Shown here piece after piece: positions 48,609 through 60,257 of a DNA stretch of 64,000 nucleotides (positions are counted from its first letter, which is position 1; every line of letters starts with the position of its first letter). The notes beneath the pieces were generated by a model, which ran no database searches, had not been told where the DNA came from, and was given only the letters and a program-made list of their open reading frames with translations. Source of the stretch: Saturnia japonica (Eukaryota > Arthropoda > Insecta > Lepidoptera > Saturniidae); contig JAVKPJ010000037.1 in assembly GCA_033032175.1 (NCBI GenBank), positions 4,636 through 68,635 of the forward strand, given 5' to 3'. Both the position numbers and the translations under genes were made by a program.

Positions 48609-50063
48609 TCATATCATTAATGGGATTAAAATCAACACAGTTTTTTTCCGTATCGCTTTATGGCTTGCTCCGATAAAATATATCCCTTGATGGACTTCGT
48701 AAGCAGTTTTTTTTTTTTTTTTTTTTGTTTTAATGTCGTTGATTTTGCTGCTGACTCTTTCGCATTCAGCATTCGAGTGTGGTAGGGACAAAATAGCCAA
48801 CAGAACTTTGGCAAGTGCATGAAATAAGCATTCCTTTCTCGATGCTGATCGCACAGTCGTGCTACCTGAAAAAATTAATTATGTGGCTCCAGTAACGATA
48901 CATAGGGATATATAATAAAAGTATTATTTGTAAACTTACTTGGTGCCAAAACATGTCAGGAGGTTGACTTCCATCCAAATTTTTGTGATAAAAGGGTAAC
49001 TTCTGCCACTCATCATCTAGTTCTTGTTGATGTTGTATTGAAGTTGGGGTAATTCTTGGCAGTAAAGGAAATAATGAGGAAACCGACTCTTCTCTATCAT
49101 TGGAAATAGCTCTCTGTATATCAAATTTGCTATTTCTGTCATAGTTTTGTCTTTAACAGAATATCGTTTACGAATGCCAAAACAAGCTCTAACAATAAAA
49201 ATTTTACACATCTTTCTCAGTCTTAACTTTCTTTCTTCGTTTTCAATTGAATCTAGTTCTTTCTGGAAACCTAAGCCAAGATATATGTCTTTCAGTTCTT
49301 TTTGATTTATTTCTGCCGTTGGATCTAAAGTTTCAATTGGAGCGGAATTTACATAGCTTCTGTGTAAAATCAAAAGTAAAAGCTCTTTATAAAAAGTTGT
49401 CATTTTCTCATCTATTTTTGTAATTAAAACAGATTCGCTTTGTAGAATAGCTATTTAATGTTGTGAACTTTGGTAACATCCAACCCAAAAATAATAATAA
49501 GCCTTGATAATGGGATCATTCAAGCACGAATGAATGTCGTGGCACTCTGAATCTTCCAGCCATTTGCTATCGAAAAATAAACGTAATACATCCTATTGTT
49601 CAAGAATCCTTTGCACTACTGCATTTAAAGACAACCATCTAGTCTGAGATGGCCTAAGAATTTTGTGCACATCCACTCCAGCAAAATGCTGGAACTCCTT
49701 GAACTCACCCTGCCTTTTACTACTAGATTTAAAATAATTGTAAATATTTCGCGCCATTTTTTCACAATTAGGAGGAAGCTCCTTGCATGCGTCACTAGCG
49801 CAAAGATGCATCTTTTTAAATTATCGATATGCCAATTTCCTTCTTTGTGGTGGTTTATTGCACTAATTTCAGCTGTGAAAAGATGTATTGCAAACATTGC
49901 AGGTAGCCTTCTTCAAATCCCTATTATCTTTTCTTAGCCAATCACAAAATTCTTTGTTATGCAACCATTCTTCCCGAAAATTCTGCTTATAACGTTTTCT
50001 CTTAACCGGGGGGCGTGTTAGGCTATCTTCTCGTTCAGAACCAATGTCGCTATCACTCTTCAT
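48609..50063 (-). pseudogene. hAT-family transposase pseudogene
   Basis: In minus-strand order, an N-terminal BED-like zinc-finger region (WLRKDNRDLKKATCNVCNTSF, near 49880-49940 with upstream basic residues) is followed by a middle region with RPSQTRWLSLNAVVQRILEQ (about 49595-49655). A further segment lies at 49017-49403. The C-terminal hAT dimerisation motif is LLAILSLPHSNAECERV (about 48740-48800). The parts are in different frames with stops between, and an A-run (T-run 48709-48726) interrupts the C-terminus. Terminal inverted repeats were not found. It would have catalysed cut-and-paste transposition and is inactive now. Confidence 0.75.
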
Positions 50064-51185
50064 ATTCTAAAAGACTCGGACCATCCACATATAAACACAG
50101 CACTAAAAACTCGAACCTCGTACTGCCTACGTAATATTATGTATGAAATGAAAATATGTTTGGTAGTCAAGCCAAATATGATACCAATAAAATAGGTAAA
50201 TTAAACAATTCTAAGTATTCATCTAAATTCACATGAAACTGCACATATTGAATTTGTACGCGTAATAACTCCAAGTTGATGATATCCTTCTATTGGGTGA
50301 ATTCCTGACAATTGTGTTGCTTATGTTTAATGTTGTCAGTAGAACAAAACAAAAATACCATAACGGAAACAAAATATTTATTCCAATTTACAAAAAAAAA
50401 ATTACATTAACTAGAAATATGTGTAATATTTACCTGAACAAAGACCGAAATTCTTTTTGTTTTTTTTTTAAAGTTATGTTTGTGATTTCTAAGAAATATT
50501 TTTGTAAATTTAATATTTATATAAATCATGGTCGGTACGACTTTCCATTGACGTCCGTCGAATTGAATTGCGGGAGAGGGGCGGGTTGGGTGGGGGGAGG
50601 ACTACTACCCCCCCTTAAAAGGAAAAGTTGCGGAGCACCACACTTTTCGAGTTTTTAAAATTTTTAATTCTTAGGAATTTTTCATTTTTATGTGTTAAAA
50701 CTAACAATAAGTGTAAAAACAAGGAGTGACCCCTTGGAGGAGAAGGGGTCCCTAGGGAAGGAGTAGAACCCCCTTCATCAGCGAAAAATAGGGGGACAGA
50801 TTCAGAGGGATTTTTGTATCTATTTTGAGACTGCAACATCTCCAGCGCTGCGGGAAGAGTAGCCTCTACGCCCTTGCGTAACAAATCACAGGCATCCATT
50901 CTCGCCTCCGCAGCTTCGGCATGTTGGTCGCTATAGGCGACCAGCCTCAGCCGCTTTGGCTCGTCCGATGCCTACAATTAGTTACAGCAGGCGGAGGCTG
51001 CTCTCCCTACGCGCCTCCGGCTTTATAAAAACACTCTAGGGGTAGGAGAGACTCGTACCAGGTACAGTTGGAGTCAATCAATTCAGTTCTTTGCCATAAG
51101 TTGAACCTAACCTATTATTTTATTTGTTATCTTCCCTAATAGGTACTGTTAAAATAAAACAAATTAAATACTAATTAATAATTTT
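50064..51185. other. Mixed stretch with a GC-richer island, possible retroelement remnant
   Basis: It is AT-rich until about 50540, then moderately GC-rich to 51060. On the minus strand 50899-50750 reads MDACDLLRKGVEATLPAALEM and the frame is open further upstream, which looks like coding sequence but was not assigned to a family. No complete gene was seen. Confidence 0.35.
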
Positions 51186-51545
51186 TTAATCAATTTTATA
51201 AACATATTGTAATGCGTTAATTAATTCTTGAAAAACATCTTTATGCACTATTTTTATTTTTCTTCGCCAAGAATATTCAATGAGCCAGTCTGTGAAGTTT
51301 CCTATATAACCATTCCTATGGAACATCACTTTTAAATTTCGCCAGTGACTTTCGATTTGTTGTGCCTTCTGGTGCCACAAATTTATATATAGGGTCACTG
51401 TGATTTACCTTCTTATGTATGTATCCATATTGAGGTAGGTAATCATAGGCTCACCAAAAATCGGTATGGATTTCAGTGCCTACCTCCACATGCTTTTCTA
51501 TTAGTGGCACTAACATTTCCGCAGATCTATCATTATCGGGAAACA
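51186..51545 (-). pseudogene. Merlin/ISXO2-like transposase fragment
   Basis: On the minus strand the reading runs RSAEMLVPLIEKHV, GTEIHTDFW, YDYLPQYGYIHKKVNHS, then QQIESHWRNLKVMFHRNGY. This is the C-terminal half of an ISXO2/IS1016-type DDE transposase (Merlin superfamily), with catalytic-region D (HTDFW) and E (IESHW). One stop or shift separates the parts near 51400-51450. The N-terminal half is missing; the mariner fragment abuts at about 51545. Confidence 0.7.
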
Positions 51546-52680
51546 CTTATTTGTATTAATCGAAGTAATCACCCATGCAATCAATGCATCTTTGCCAGCG
51601 CAGTGGCATTTATTGATGCCCTTTTTAAAGAAATCAGCTGGACGGGAGGCAACAAATTTTTCAAAGGCATTTTGTACTGCCTCTCGGGTATTGAATTTTT
51701 TTTTCCCGCCAAGGAGTTATACAAGTTCTGGAAAAGTAGTAGTCTGTAAGCGCAAGGTCTGGTGAGTAGGGCAGATGGCGGAGAACTTCCAACCCCAGTT
51801 CTTGCGACTTGAAGACCGTCTGCTGTGCAGTATGATGTCGCGCGTTGTCGTACAGGAGCAGCGTAGACGAGCGATTGACCAATGCTGGTTGGAGATGTGC
51901 CAGCTTCTCCATCATTGTGTTCAGTTCTTCACAGCACACATGTGCAGTAATGCTCACCCCGTTTGGTAAGAAGCTGTGATGAATCACACCGGCAACTAGA
52001 CCACCAAACAGTGACCATCACTTTTCTAGGGGTAAACTTTCGTTTAGGGCATTGTTTAGGTGCTGAACCAGGATCCAACCAACTTGCTGAGCGCTTGCGG
52101 TTATCAAACAGAATCCATTTTTTTTTTTTTTTTCATCGCAGGTAACAATGCGGTTCAAAATTCCTTCATTTGTGTGTCTGTTGAGCAGTGCAAGGCACGT
52201 CTCGACGCGTACTTTGCGCTGGCGATCATTGAGTTCGTGGGGCACCCATTTGTCAGTCTTTTTTTTTTTTTTTTTTTTACCTTAACAATTTGACACAAAT
52301 GGACCAATATTGTTTTGACGCTAACGACGAAAGCTGCTGCTAATTCAGCCGTAGATTATGTATCATCAGCTTCCACAATCCCCTTTAATTCGTCATTGTC
52401 AACCAAAGTCTTCGGACGACCACGAGGTTCATTTTTCAAGTCGAAATTCCTAGAACGGAAGCGAGCAAACCAATAACAGGTGGTGCGTTGGTTTGTAGTA
52501 TTAGCTCTGTAAACGTCGTTGATGTTGCGTGCCGCTTGTGCCGCGTTGCTGCCACGACGGTACTCATATTCCATAATTACTCGAATTTTTATTTTTTGAA
52601 GTGAAACTTCTATATCGACGTATGGGAGAAATTTTGTAGCAATCGTCACGTTTTTCGGTTACGCGCCATGTTGCTTTTTT
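51546..52680 (-). pseudogene. Mariner-family (DD34D) transposase pseudogene
   Basis: In minus-strand order, a start-like ATG lies near 52670. The N-terminal HTH region is RVIMEYEYRRGSNAAQAARNI to FRSRNFDLKNEPRGRP (52356-52600). WVPHELNDRQRKVR and the first catalytic D in VTCDE follow (about 52130-52250). The second D is in LLLYDNARHHTAQQT and the third in SPDLALTDYYF, 34 residues apart, the mariner signature. Stops, frameshifts and two A-runs (T-runs at 52119-52133 and 52259-52278) break the ORF. The 3' end meets the Merlin fragment and no TIR was seen there. Confidence 0.85.
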
Positions 52681-53491
52681 TATCAAAGTTTAGTATAGTG
52701 ACGTAAAGAATATAATGTAATATATTATAATAATACCAACAATGTATTAGTTTTGAAGTTTGGTTAGAAATAAGAATAACAATATATTAATTTGAAAGTG
52801 ATAAAATAAAAAGACATTCAAATTTAAGTGAATTTACAAGAAAAGTGAGTGATTATATATTTCGTTTTATAAATTCAACACGTATGAGCATGATTTTAAT
52901 ATTTATTTGAGGTTAACCTCACTTTTTGATTGTAAGTATCAGTGAATGTATATAAATCTGTTAAAATTAGCATGTATTAATAAATATGACTGTAAATCTA
53001 GTGAACATTATTAATTCTAAAAACAATAAAAAATATAAATTAAATAATAATTTAAAAATAAAACAAAACACGATTAGAAAATAAAAATATGTATACGTAC
53101 ACCTTTTTTTTTTCAATTTCAATTATTCGTTTTTAATTATTTATTTATTTATTTTTTTTAAATTTTATAAAATCGTTGCATTTCTACAAGGTTAACTGTC
53201 ATCATATAATTGTATTACTTTGAAAAGATAATTCCAATTATTTATTCATAACTTGTAAATATAATACAATAAATAAATAGCAACGATATTATAATAAGAA
53301 CAATGATAAAATAAATTACTCATTAATTGTATGCATGTCTATAATAATAAAATAGCTTTAATTTAATACGGAAAAAATAGTTTTTCTTAAGTTAAGCCTT
53401 ATCTACCCCATTTTCGTGAGGTTGCAAATAGTAGAAAAATGATATGTCGTAAAGAAGTTTCACTTCTTACCTGTGTACTCTGGTACACACA

Positions 53492-53529
<38 letters not shown>

Positions 53530-53697
53530 GTATCCATGATGACAAAAAAAGATTGAAATGCGATGAAAATTGAACACTAATCAATAAACAAATGACTACT
53601 TTTGGAAAAAGAATTCCATGTTTTTAAAATAAAATTAATTTGAAATTAGAATTCTTAGCCAAACAAAAATTATTTTGATTTGAAATGGCCAGTACTG
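52681..53697. other. AT-rich non-coding stretch
   Basis: Very AT-rich, with a long T-run after ACACACACA at about 53493-53526. Nothing coding was recognised. Confidence 0.6.
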
Positions 53698-53990
53698 CAG
53701 AACGGCAATTTCATAGGTAAAGACCTATTATTAAGGCAAAGGTGTTGGATTGTCTGCTTAGGTCACACTTAAACGATTATGTTAATCTTCAGGATACGCA
53801 GTTTGGTTTCAGGACTGGCTTATCTACTGAAAGTGCTATTTTAACTTTAAAACAAGTTGTGAAATATTACACAGATAGGCGTACGCCGGTGTTCGCATGT
53901 TTCTTGGACTTATAAAATGCTTTTGATATGATCAAATATTAAGCTTTGTGGCAAAAATTACGGAGCACAGGAAGATAGATAGTGTTACAG
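53698..53990 (+). pseudogene. Non-LTR reverse transcriptase fragment
   Basis: Plus-strand translation reads KVLDCLLRSHLNDYV, QFGFRTGLSTESAILTLKQ, then PVFACFLDL, stop, NAFDMIKY. These match RT motifs 2-3 (QFGFR and the catalytic-D block LDL.NAFD) of jockey/CR1/RTE-like elements. About 90 codons with an in-frame stop; a dead fragment in its own orientation. Confidence 0.75.
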
Positions 53991-54527
53991 CTTAAGGTAG
54001 GATAATGGTGTTTGGTATGTATTTTGGACTTACGGAATTGAATGCACCGTCACTAAATGAGCACTCACTTTCTTCACTTAATACTGTTAATTTTTCTATC
54101 TTTTTTATTGAATTGACCGGAGCACTCGCGAGGCCATTTATTGTTCGGTATATTTTTTCTAACCGCCTTCTCGTCGATGATTGATTGTTTCTCTCACGCT
54201 AGAGGGCGCGAGTGGTTCTTGTGTTGCGCAGTCGCGCGTGGCGCTGTCCGCGGCTCACTGACGGGAGATTTGAATGTGGAAGGGAAAGGATTAAGCTTGT
54301 TCATATCCCCCCACATGAAATCCATCAGGATTTCACAAGATAAATGAGGGTTCCTGACCCTGCTTACATCTGAATTGACTATGCGAATTCAAAGACCATT
54401 GATATATCATAATGAACTGTGTAGGTTAATAAATAGATATTAAAATAAAGGTAATTATAGTTAGATTAAGACTATATGATAATATAAAATATTCTATATA
54501 TTATAAGTTAGATTACAATTATGGAGA
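53991..54527 (-). other. Probable LTR / 3' region of the BEL/Pao element
   Basis: On the minus strand, after the pol stop, non-coding sequence leads to a purine tract TGTGGGGGGA near 54310-54320, then TATGAACAAGC, as expected for a polypurine tract followed by an LTR start. The LTR would extend left to at least 54000. Its other end and its partner LTR were not found. Confidence 0.45.
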
Positions 54528-56460
54528 TTAGTTATTTTCCTCTGTTGGAAGAGGACAGATTTTTACCACTGGCCTTACAAGCAGGCCCTTGGAGGTACGA
54601 ACCGTTACAACGCAAACTATACCATCGTTACCAGGATGCAACTTAACCACTCGGCCTAAGCGCCATTCATTAGCAGGCAAGTTGGGTTCGACGATAGTTA
54701 CAAGGTCGTTCAGGTTTGGCTGTCGGTTGCCGGGTTTAAACCATTTTATTCGCTGCTGTAATGTGTGTAGGTAATCTCTTTGCCAAGTTCGCCAAAAACT
54801 TTGAGTTAATCTCTGGACAAGTTTCCAGCGAGCTCTCAGACCTACATTTTCTTCTCGTACCGGTTCAGGTAGAGATACCAACGGACGGCCTATTAAAAAA
54901 TGCCCAGCGGAGAGAGCATCAACCTCACCGGGATCGGACGAAAGTTCCACTAAGGGTCTAGAGTTCAACATAGCTTCTATCTTCGTTAGAACGGTATATA
55001 ATTCCTCATAGGTAAGGACTTGAGATCCTACTGTTCGCTTGAGATGGTATTTCGTGGATTTAATACCGCTTTCGAAAATGCCTCCAAAGTGAGGCCCTGA
55101 TGCAGGGTTCCACTTCCAAGTTATGCCACGTGATGCGAGTTGACTTGAAATAGTATCGCCTTCTTTATTGAGCATTTCTGAAACTTCCGAAAGATAACGT
55201 TTGGCCCCAACGAAGTTTGTACCTCCGTCAGTGATGATAACTTGACAAAGCCCTCTTCTGGATACGAAACGGTCTAAGGCTGCTATAAATGCTTCAGTTG
55301 TTAATTCAGTGACGAGTTCAAGATGTACCGCTTTAATCGAGTGACAAACCATAAGACATAGATACGCTTTATAAATTCGTGCACTACGACGCTTGCTTTC
55401 TTTAACCATAAAAGGACCTCCGAAATCTATTCCAACCGTCTGGAAGGGTTGGCCTGGTTTCACACGTGATAGTGGAAGATCCCCCATTATAGGTTGTATG
55501 GGAATAGGTTTTACTTTAAAACATGTCACGCATTTAGCTAATCGGGATCTGATAAGATTACGAATTCCGAGTATCCAAAATTGTCGCTGAACCAAAGACT
55601 GTAAGAGACGAGGTCCACAATGAAGATAAGTTATATGAAAATGATCGATTAAAAGGTTGCATAGCCGAGACGTTTTTGGTAAGAGGTATGGATGTTTAAC
55701 ACTTTGAAGAAAATTTGTTTGTTTAAGACGTCCCCCCACACGTAGAACTCCACAAGAGTCCAGAAACGGTGAGAGTTTTGATATATGTCTAGGTACTATT
55801 TTGTTAGATTGGATAAGAGATATAACATCTTTGAAATGTGTATGCTGCACATGTTTTACTAAAAGGTTCATTGAGTAAACAAGTTCCCTGAAAGTCAAAA
55901 AAGGAGATAAATTTCGATGAGATCGATGCAATTTCGTATTATTTATAAACCGATAAATCCAAGCTACTACTCTTTGTATATGTGTTAGATTAGAAGATCG
56001 TTCTAGTTGCGTGTTTAGCAAACTGGTTTGCACATTTTCAACATTGACGTGACACAAGTGGGACCCTGATTTTAATTCTGAAATGCGATCCTGCTCTTCC
56101 ACTACTAAGACAGGCCAATCGGTTTGCTTACTAGTCAGCCATAGTGGACCTGACCACCACCTTTCACAATTAGATAGATGAGCACATGACATTCCACGAC
56201 TACAAAGGTCAGCTGGGTTGTCCTGAGTGGACACATGTCGCCATACGAATGGGAAAGTTGTATCCGTAATATGCACTACACGGTGAGCTACAAACGTTTT
56301 TAATTTATGCGGTTCGGTATTTAGCCATGACAGGACTGTTGAACTACCCGTAAATAAAATAGTTTGACTTATATTTATGGTTTTTGTAAGTAACGTGTGA
56401 ATACGATTGATTACCTTTGAGAGGAGAACCGCTCCACATAGTTCTAAACGATTCACTGTC

Positions 56461-56495
<35 letters not shown>

Positions 56496-57500
56496 GCAGC
56501 TACCTTAGGCTTCTCTATCAAAAGATGTATATGAACTTTATGAGAAGTAATAGAACGGAGATACACAAAACATCCGTATGCTTTTGTTGAGCCATCGCAA
56601 AATCCTATCAGTTGGAATTCTATGGCCCTAGAAGGTACAACATGACGGGGTATTTGAATATGTTCTAAATTATTTAGATCGGAGATGAAATCTCGCCAGT
56701 TGTCAGAGATGTCCCTTGGCACTGATTCGTCCCAAGAAAGTTTAAGTCGCCATAAATCTTGAAGGACTAGTTTCGCTTTGAGTATGACTGGTGTTAACCA
56801 GCCTAAAGGGTCAAATATACGAGCAACGTTTGATAAGATAGAACGTTTCGAATACTCTGTATCGACGATAGGCCGGTATGAGTAAGTAAAGTTATCACCC
56901 GTCGGATCATATTGAACACCCAAGATTTTAAGGGAGGATGTGTTGGTTACTTCAGAGAATAGTTTTGGAGAATGACAATGGTCAGCCGGTAGGGTTTTTA
57001 GAAAACGTTCAGAATTACTGCTCCATTTCCGAAGTTCTAATTGAGCATAACCTAAAAGTTTTACAAGTTGTTCTTTTAATTCGATTGCTTCTTGCACAGA
57101 GGGCGCTCCAGTCGTAATATCGTTCATAAAGGTTTCATAGAGGAGTGCCTGGGCAGCGCGTGGATATTCAGTGCCATGATCAGCAGCAACTTGATGGAGA
57201 GTACGTATGGCGAGATAAGGTGAACTGCTAACTCCATATGTGACAGTCGAGAGTTCGTATTCTTGAACTGGATCACTGGGAGATTCGCGCCATAATATAT
57301 GTTGATAGCAACGATCCTCTGGTCTGATTAGGATCTGCCGATACATTTTTGATATGTCACAAGTAAATACCACTGCGTGTAGTCGAAAGCTAGTTATGAT
57401 ATCGATGATGTCAACTTGAAGTTTAGGCCCGGTAAACACTATGTCATTTAAAGACTGACCGTTAGTGGTCTTGCAACTTGCATCAAAAACAACGCGCAGC

Positions 57501-57505
<5 letters not shown>
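54528..57505 (-). pseudogene. BEL/Pao retrotransposon pol (RT to integrase), truncated
   Basis: In minus-strand order, 57505 begins within the RT (KLRVVFDASCKT, CDISKMYRQI, TYGVSSSPYLAIRTL). The usual Y/F-x-DD active site reads FMND, so a catalytic Asp is altered. RNase H-like sequence follows (FCDGSTKAYG, VNRLELCGA, STQDNPADLCSRG). The integrase zinc finger (HCGPRLLQSLVQ, CVTC) and the DDE core (GIDFGGP, ITDGGTNF, SGPHFGGIFESGIKS) come next, then the C-terminal DUF5641-like domain to the stop at 54528. A T-run at 56465-56492 shifts the frame between RT and RNase H. Gag, protease and the N-terminal RT are missing: the element is cut at 57505 by (TTAG)n. Confidence 0.88.
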
Positions 57506-57575
<70 letters not shown>

Positions 57576-57646
57576 TTGGTTTGGTTTGGTTTGGTTAAGT
57601 TTGGTTAAGTTTGGTTAAGTTTGGTTAAGTTTGGTTAGGTTAGGAC
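57501..57646 (+). repeat. Telomere-like variant repeat tract
   Basis: About 18 TTAG units (57501-57572) are followed by TTTGG units (about 57576-57595), four TTAAGTTTGG units, then GGTTAGGTTAGG. This grades from a 4-bp variant to the canonical 5-bp insect telomere repeat. It directly abuts the broken BEL/Pao pol. Confidence 0.85.
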
Positions 57647-57656
57647 TTGGCGTCTT
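57643..57656 (+). repeat. Target-site duplication, left copy (K)
   Basis: GGACTTGGCGTCTT lies directly before the GGGG start of K. The preceding A may also belong to it. It is identical to 63653-63666. Confidence 0.85.
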
Positions 57657-57734
57657 GGGGTGCGAGTCAGGAACCTCCGCGTGGTGCATCCCGGGCAACG
57701 TCGGCCGCTTTTCGGCCGGCGGCTAATACCTGAC
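57657..57734 (+). ncRNA. HDV-like self-cleaving ribozyme candidate (K)
   Basis: P1 is GGGGTGC/GCATCCC, P2 GTCAGG/CCTGAC, P3 ACC/GGT with loop TCCGCGT, then GGGCAAC, P4 CGGCCG/CGGCCG and J4/2 GGCTAATA. The predicted cleavage site coincides with the end of the target-site duplication, which independently fixes the element's 5' end. Confidence 0.82.
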
Positions 57735-58160
57735 GAGTGGGGGCCTCGTCTGGCATCCCTCTGAATATCAGAGGGGGCCAACAGACGTGGCGTTGGTGGA
57801 CTTGATGTGCACGTACACTGCCATCAGGCAGCTAAGTGGGGTATATTTTACCTCACTTACAACCGCCGTTCTCGTAATCCCATCGGAGTGTCGTGGTCAT
57901 GTCTCGCGGCTTCGTATGGGACCGAGGGTCTTGGCTTAACCGCCCGGACCGCGAGGAAGAAAACCTCTATAAAAAATTACCCCAATCCTAAGCGGCGGCG
58001 CACCGCGATAGGATGCATGGCTGATGGGTTGATCAGTCTTTAGTGCGACCCCCGTCAGAGAACCGGCCGACTCTCTGATGGGTTACGCTAGGCTTACCCA
58101 GGTACAGGGGGCACTGCCTGGGTGGACCGTTTTTTTTCCCCCATACTCGTGGGATAAACA
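57735..58160 (+). other. K-type 5' UTR
   Basis: Shared with J; contains CTCTATAAAAAATTACCC. The B/C/D/F/I 5' UTR hairpins and the ORF1-start RNA element are absent. Confidence 0.65.
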
Positions 58161-60257
58161 ATGAGCCAAACTTTACCAAAACAAAAAAAAATTAGTGTAA
58201 GACATAGTAATAAGAATAATGAAGAAGGGAGCAAACGGGCCGATTTGCCGCTCAGTGGGCCAAAACTGGCCACTCTACCGCCCCATGAGGGGCTAGAGCC
58301 GGAAATCATTTCTTATGAGGACGATTCAATCGATGCTCGGACGACTTTCTTCACCACGGGTACCAGGAGTGATTCGAGGGGTGCTGTAGGCTCCGGGAAG
58401 AGGCCTTTGGAGGATCACATGAATTCATCGGAGGGAGAGATAGATGCGGGAGCGGTTTCCAGTCGGGGAACTGCAAAAAGAGGCAGGAGGAGCAGAGACT
58501 CAAGCTGCTCCAAAAGTTCGAGACGTGCTATTTTGGGAGAGGCGGACGGCTCTTTTGACCGTGCTGTTTCAAACCAACAATTCCTGAGGGATGACGGAGA
58601 CTCTGGGGATGAGATTGGCATCAGGGAGGTTGAGCTCCTGGATGCTGATGGTTTGAGGGCTCTAACGGTCAATAAAGTGGGCTCAATTTTGGCAGTTTGT
58701 CGCAAGTCCGGAAATTTAAAAGGAACTTGCATCAAGGAATTGAAGGGTGCGGCAAAGTATTTACAGGAGGTTGTTGAGGCACTCCTCGAACGTTCGGAGA
58801 GCGACGAAGCTATCCGACTCAGGCGGGAGACCAAAACGCTCCACAGGCAAGTGGAGAATCTCAAAGCCGAAGTTGCGGCATGGAGGAAGGAGGCGAATGC
58901 TCGACAGGCTATGCCCCCACCACCTCCTCCGCCGCCTGTGGATCCTCCTGCTGTTGAATGGCAGAAGGCCTTGGCTGAGGCGGTGGACTCTTTGAAGGGC
59001 TCACTCCTGTCCTCTGTTGGTCAAATGCTGAGTGCGAGGCTAGAAAACCTAGAGGACAGGCTGTTACCAGCGCCGGTAATTCGTCCACCATTAGCGGTGG
59101 ACAAGAGGGCAATAGCACCGGCAGGTGCTAGGCCTCGTGGACCCTCTGGGTCAAGACCAATAAGGGCTAGGTCAGCTACGCCTGCCCCGGTTCAAGGAAC
59201 CCGGGCTGATAGTGGGGTGGTGACGGCAGCACCTGCCACTGGCCCACGGCCGTTGGGCATGGAGTGGGCCGCACTCCCGGGCTCGGCTACTGCCACCCAA
59301 GCTTCGACAGATGGGGAGGCGTGGTCGGTGGTGGCACGCCGGAAGAAGAAAAAGACTCCTGTAGCGCCAAAGGCCCCTGCAGCGCTGGTGGCTGCAGCTG
59401 TGGCTACAACGCCTGCAAAGAAGACGACGGGGGCTAAGCCAAAGCTGCCCACTAAACCGCGATCGGCTGCAGTGGTTCTCACCCTGAAGCCTGAGGCGGT
59501 CGCGAGGGGCGTAAGCTATAGTGCGGCCCTGATGCAGGCGCGGGGTGCGGTCCCTTTGGCGGAGCTGGAGATTGACAGCATCAAGGTGAGGGAAACCGCC
59601 ACAGGGGCAAGAATTATTGAGCTTCCTGGCTCGGGTGGCGAGGAAAAGGCTGCTGGACTGGCCACGAGGCTGAACATTGCACTGGTTGATATAGCTACAG
59701 TGACCAGACCAATTAAGAAGGCGGAATTGAGAATGATTGGCCTGGATGATTCCGTGGAGAGGCAGGAGGTGGCTACGACTATTGCCAATAAGACTGGCTG
59801 TGATCTGACGCAGATAAAGGTCGGCAGCATTCGTCGGAATGGCTGGGGGGGTGGAGTGGTTTTCGTTTCCCTCCCGGTTGACGGGGCCAGGAAACTGGCA
59901 GAGGATGGACGACTCCTCATAGGCTGGAGTGTGGCCCGAATCCAGCCGCTGGAGGAAAAACCCTTGCGGTGTTATAAGTGCTTTGGTTTGGGTCACACCC
60001 GGCCGTTGTGCCAGGTCGCAGCTGACCGAGGGGCGCTATGTTTTAGATGTGGAGAGGCCGGTCATGCTGCTATAAACTGCACAGCAGAGAAGATGCACTG
60101 TGCAGTGTGTGCGGATGCTGGCCGCCCGGCCGATCACTACATGGGGGGGAATAGCTGCAAGCCCCCCGCCACTAAGAGATGGACGGTCGTTGCTCCAAGA
60201 GCAGTAAGAGAGACATCGGCGAACCCGATTCGGACGGAGACTTGTATGGACCAATGA
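58161..60257 (+). CDS. ORF1 (Gag-like) of element K
   Basis: This intact 698-codon ORF from ATG 58161 has a distinct N-terminus (MSQTLPKQKKISVRH) without the LPQEGT segment. The order is a basic KRGRRSRDSS patch, VCRKSGNLKGTCIKELK core, coiled coil (RLRRETKTLHRQVENLKAEV), a poly-Pro stretch, LEDRLLPAPVIRPPLA, a basic Ala/Lys-rich linker, and knuckles CYKCFGLGHTRPLC (about 602), CFRCGEAGHAAINC (about 626) and HCAVC. The TGA stop (60255-60257) overlaps the tandem ATGATG of ORF2. It would package element RNA and target it to telomeres. Confidence 0.9.
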   Translation: MSQTLPKQKKISVRHSNKNNEEGSKRADLPLSGPKLATLPPHEGLEPEIISYEDDSIDARTTFFTTGTRSDSRGAVGSGKRPLEDHMNSSEGEIDAGAVSSRGTAKRGRRSRDSSCSKSSRRAILGEADGSFDRAVSNQQFLRDDGDSGDEIGIREVELLDADGLRALTVNKVGSILAVCRKSGNLKGTCIKELKGAAKYLQEVVEALLERSESDEAIRLRRETKTLHRQVENLKAEVAAWRKEANARQAMPPPPPPPPVDPPAVEWQKALAEAVDSLKGSLLSSVGQMLSARLENLEDRLLPAPVIRPPLAVDKRAIAPAGARPRGPSGSRPIRARSATPAPVQGTRADSGVVTAAPATGPRPLGMEWAALPGSATATQASTDGEAWSVVARRKKKKTPVAPKAPAALVAAAVATTPAKKTTGAKPKLPTKPRSAAVVLTLKPEAVARGVSYSAALMQARGAVPLAELEIDSIKVRETATGARIIELPGSGGEEKAAGLATRLNIALVDIATVTRPIKKAELRMIGLDDSVERQEVATTIANKTGCDLTQIKVGSIRRNGWGGGVVFVSLPVDGARKLAEDGRLLIGWSVARIQPLEEKPLRCYKCFGLGHTRPLCQVAADRGALCFRCGEAGHAAINCTAEKMHCAVCADAGRPADHYMGGNSCKPPATKRWTVVAPRAVRETSANPIRTETCMDQ

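Noticed and set aside
54141..54347. 68-codon open frame upstream of the BEL/Pao pol
   Set aside because: It lies on the opposite strand within the probable LTR region; likely chance.
57501..57646. CRISPR-like or satellite array
   Set aside because: Units are 4-10 bp telomere variants without spacers, in a eukaryotic context.
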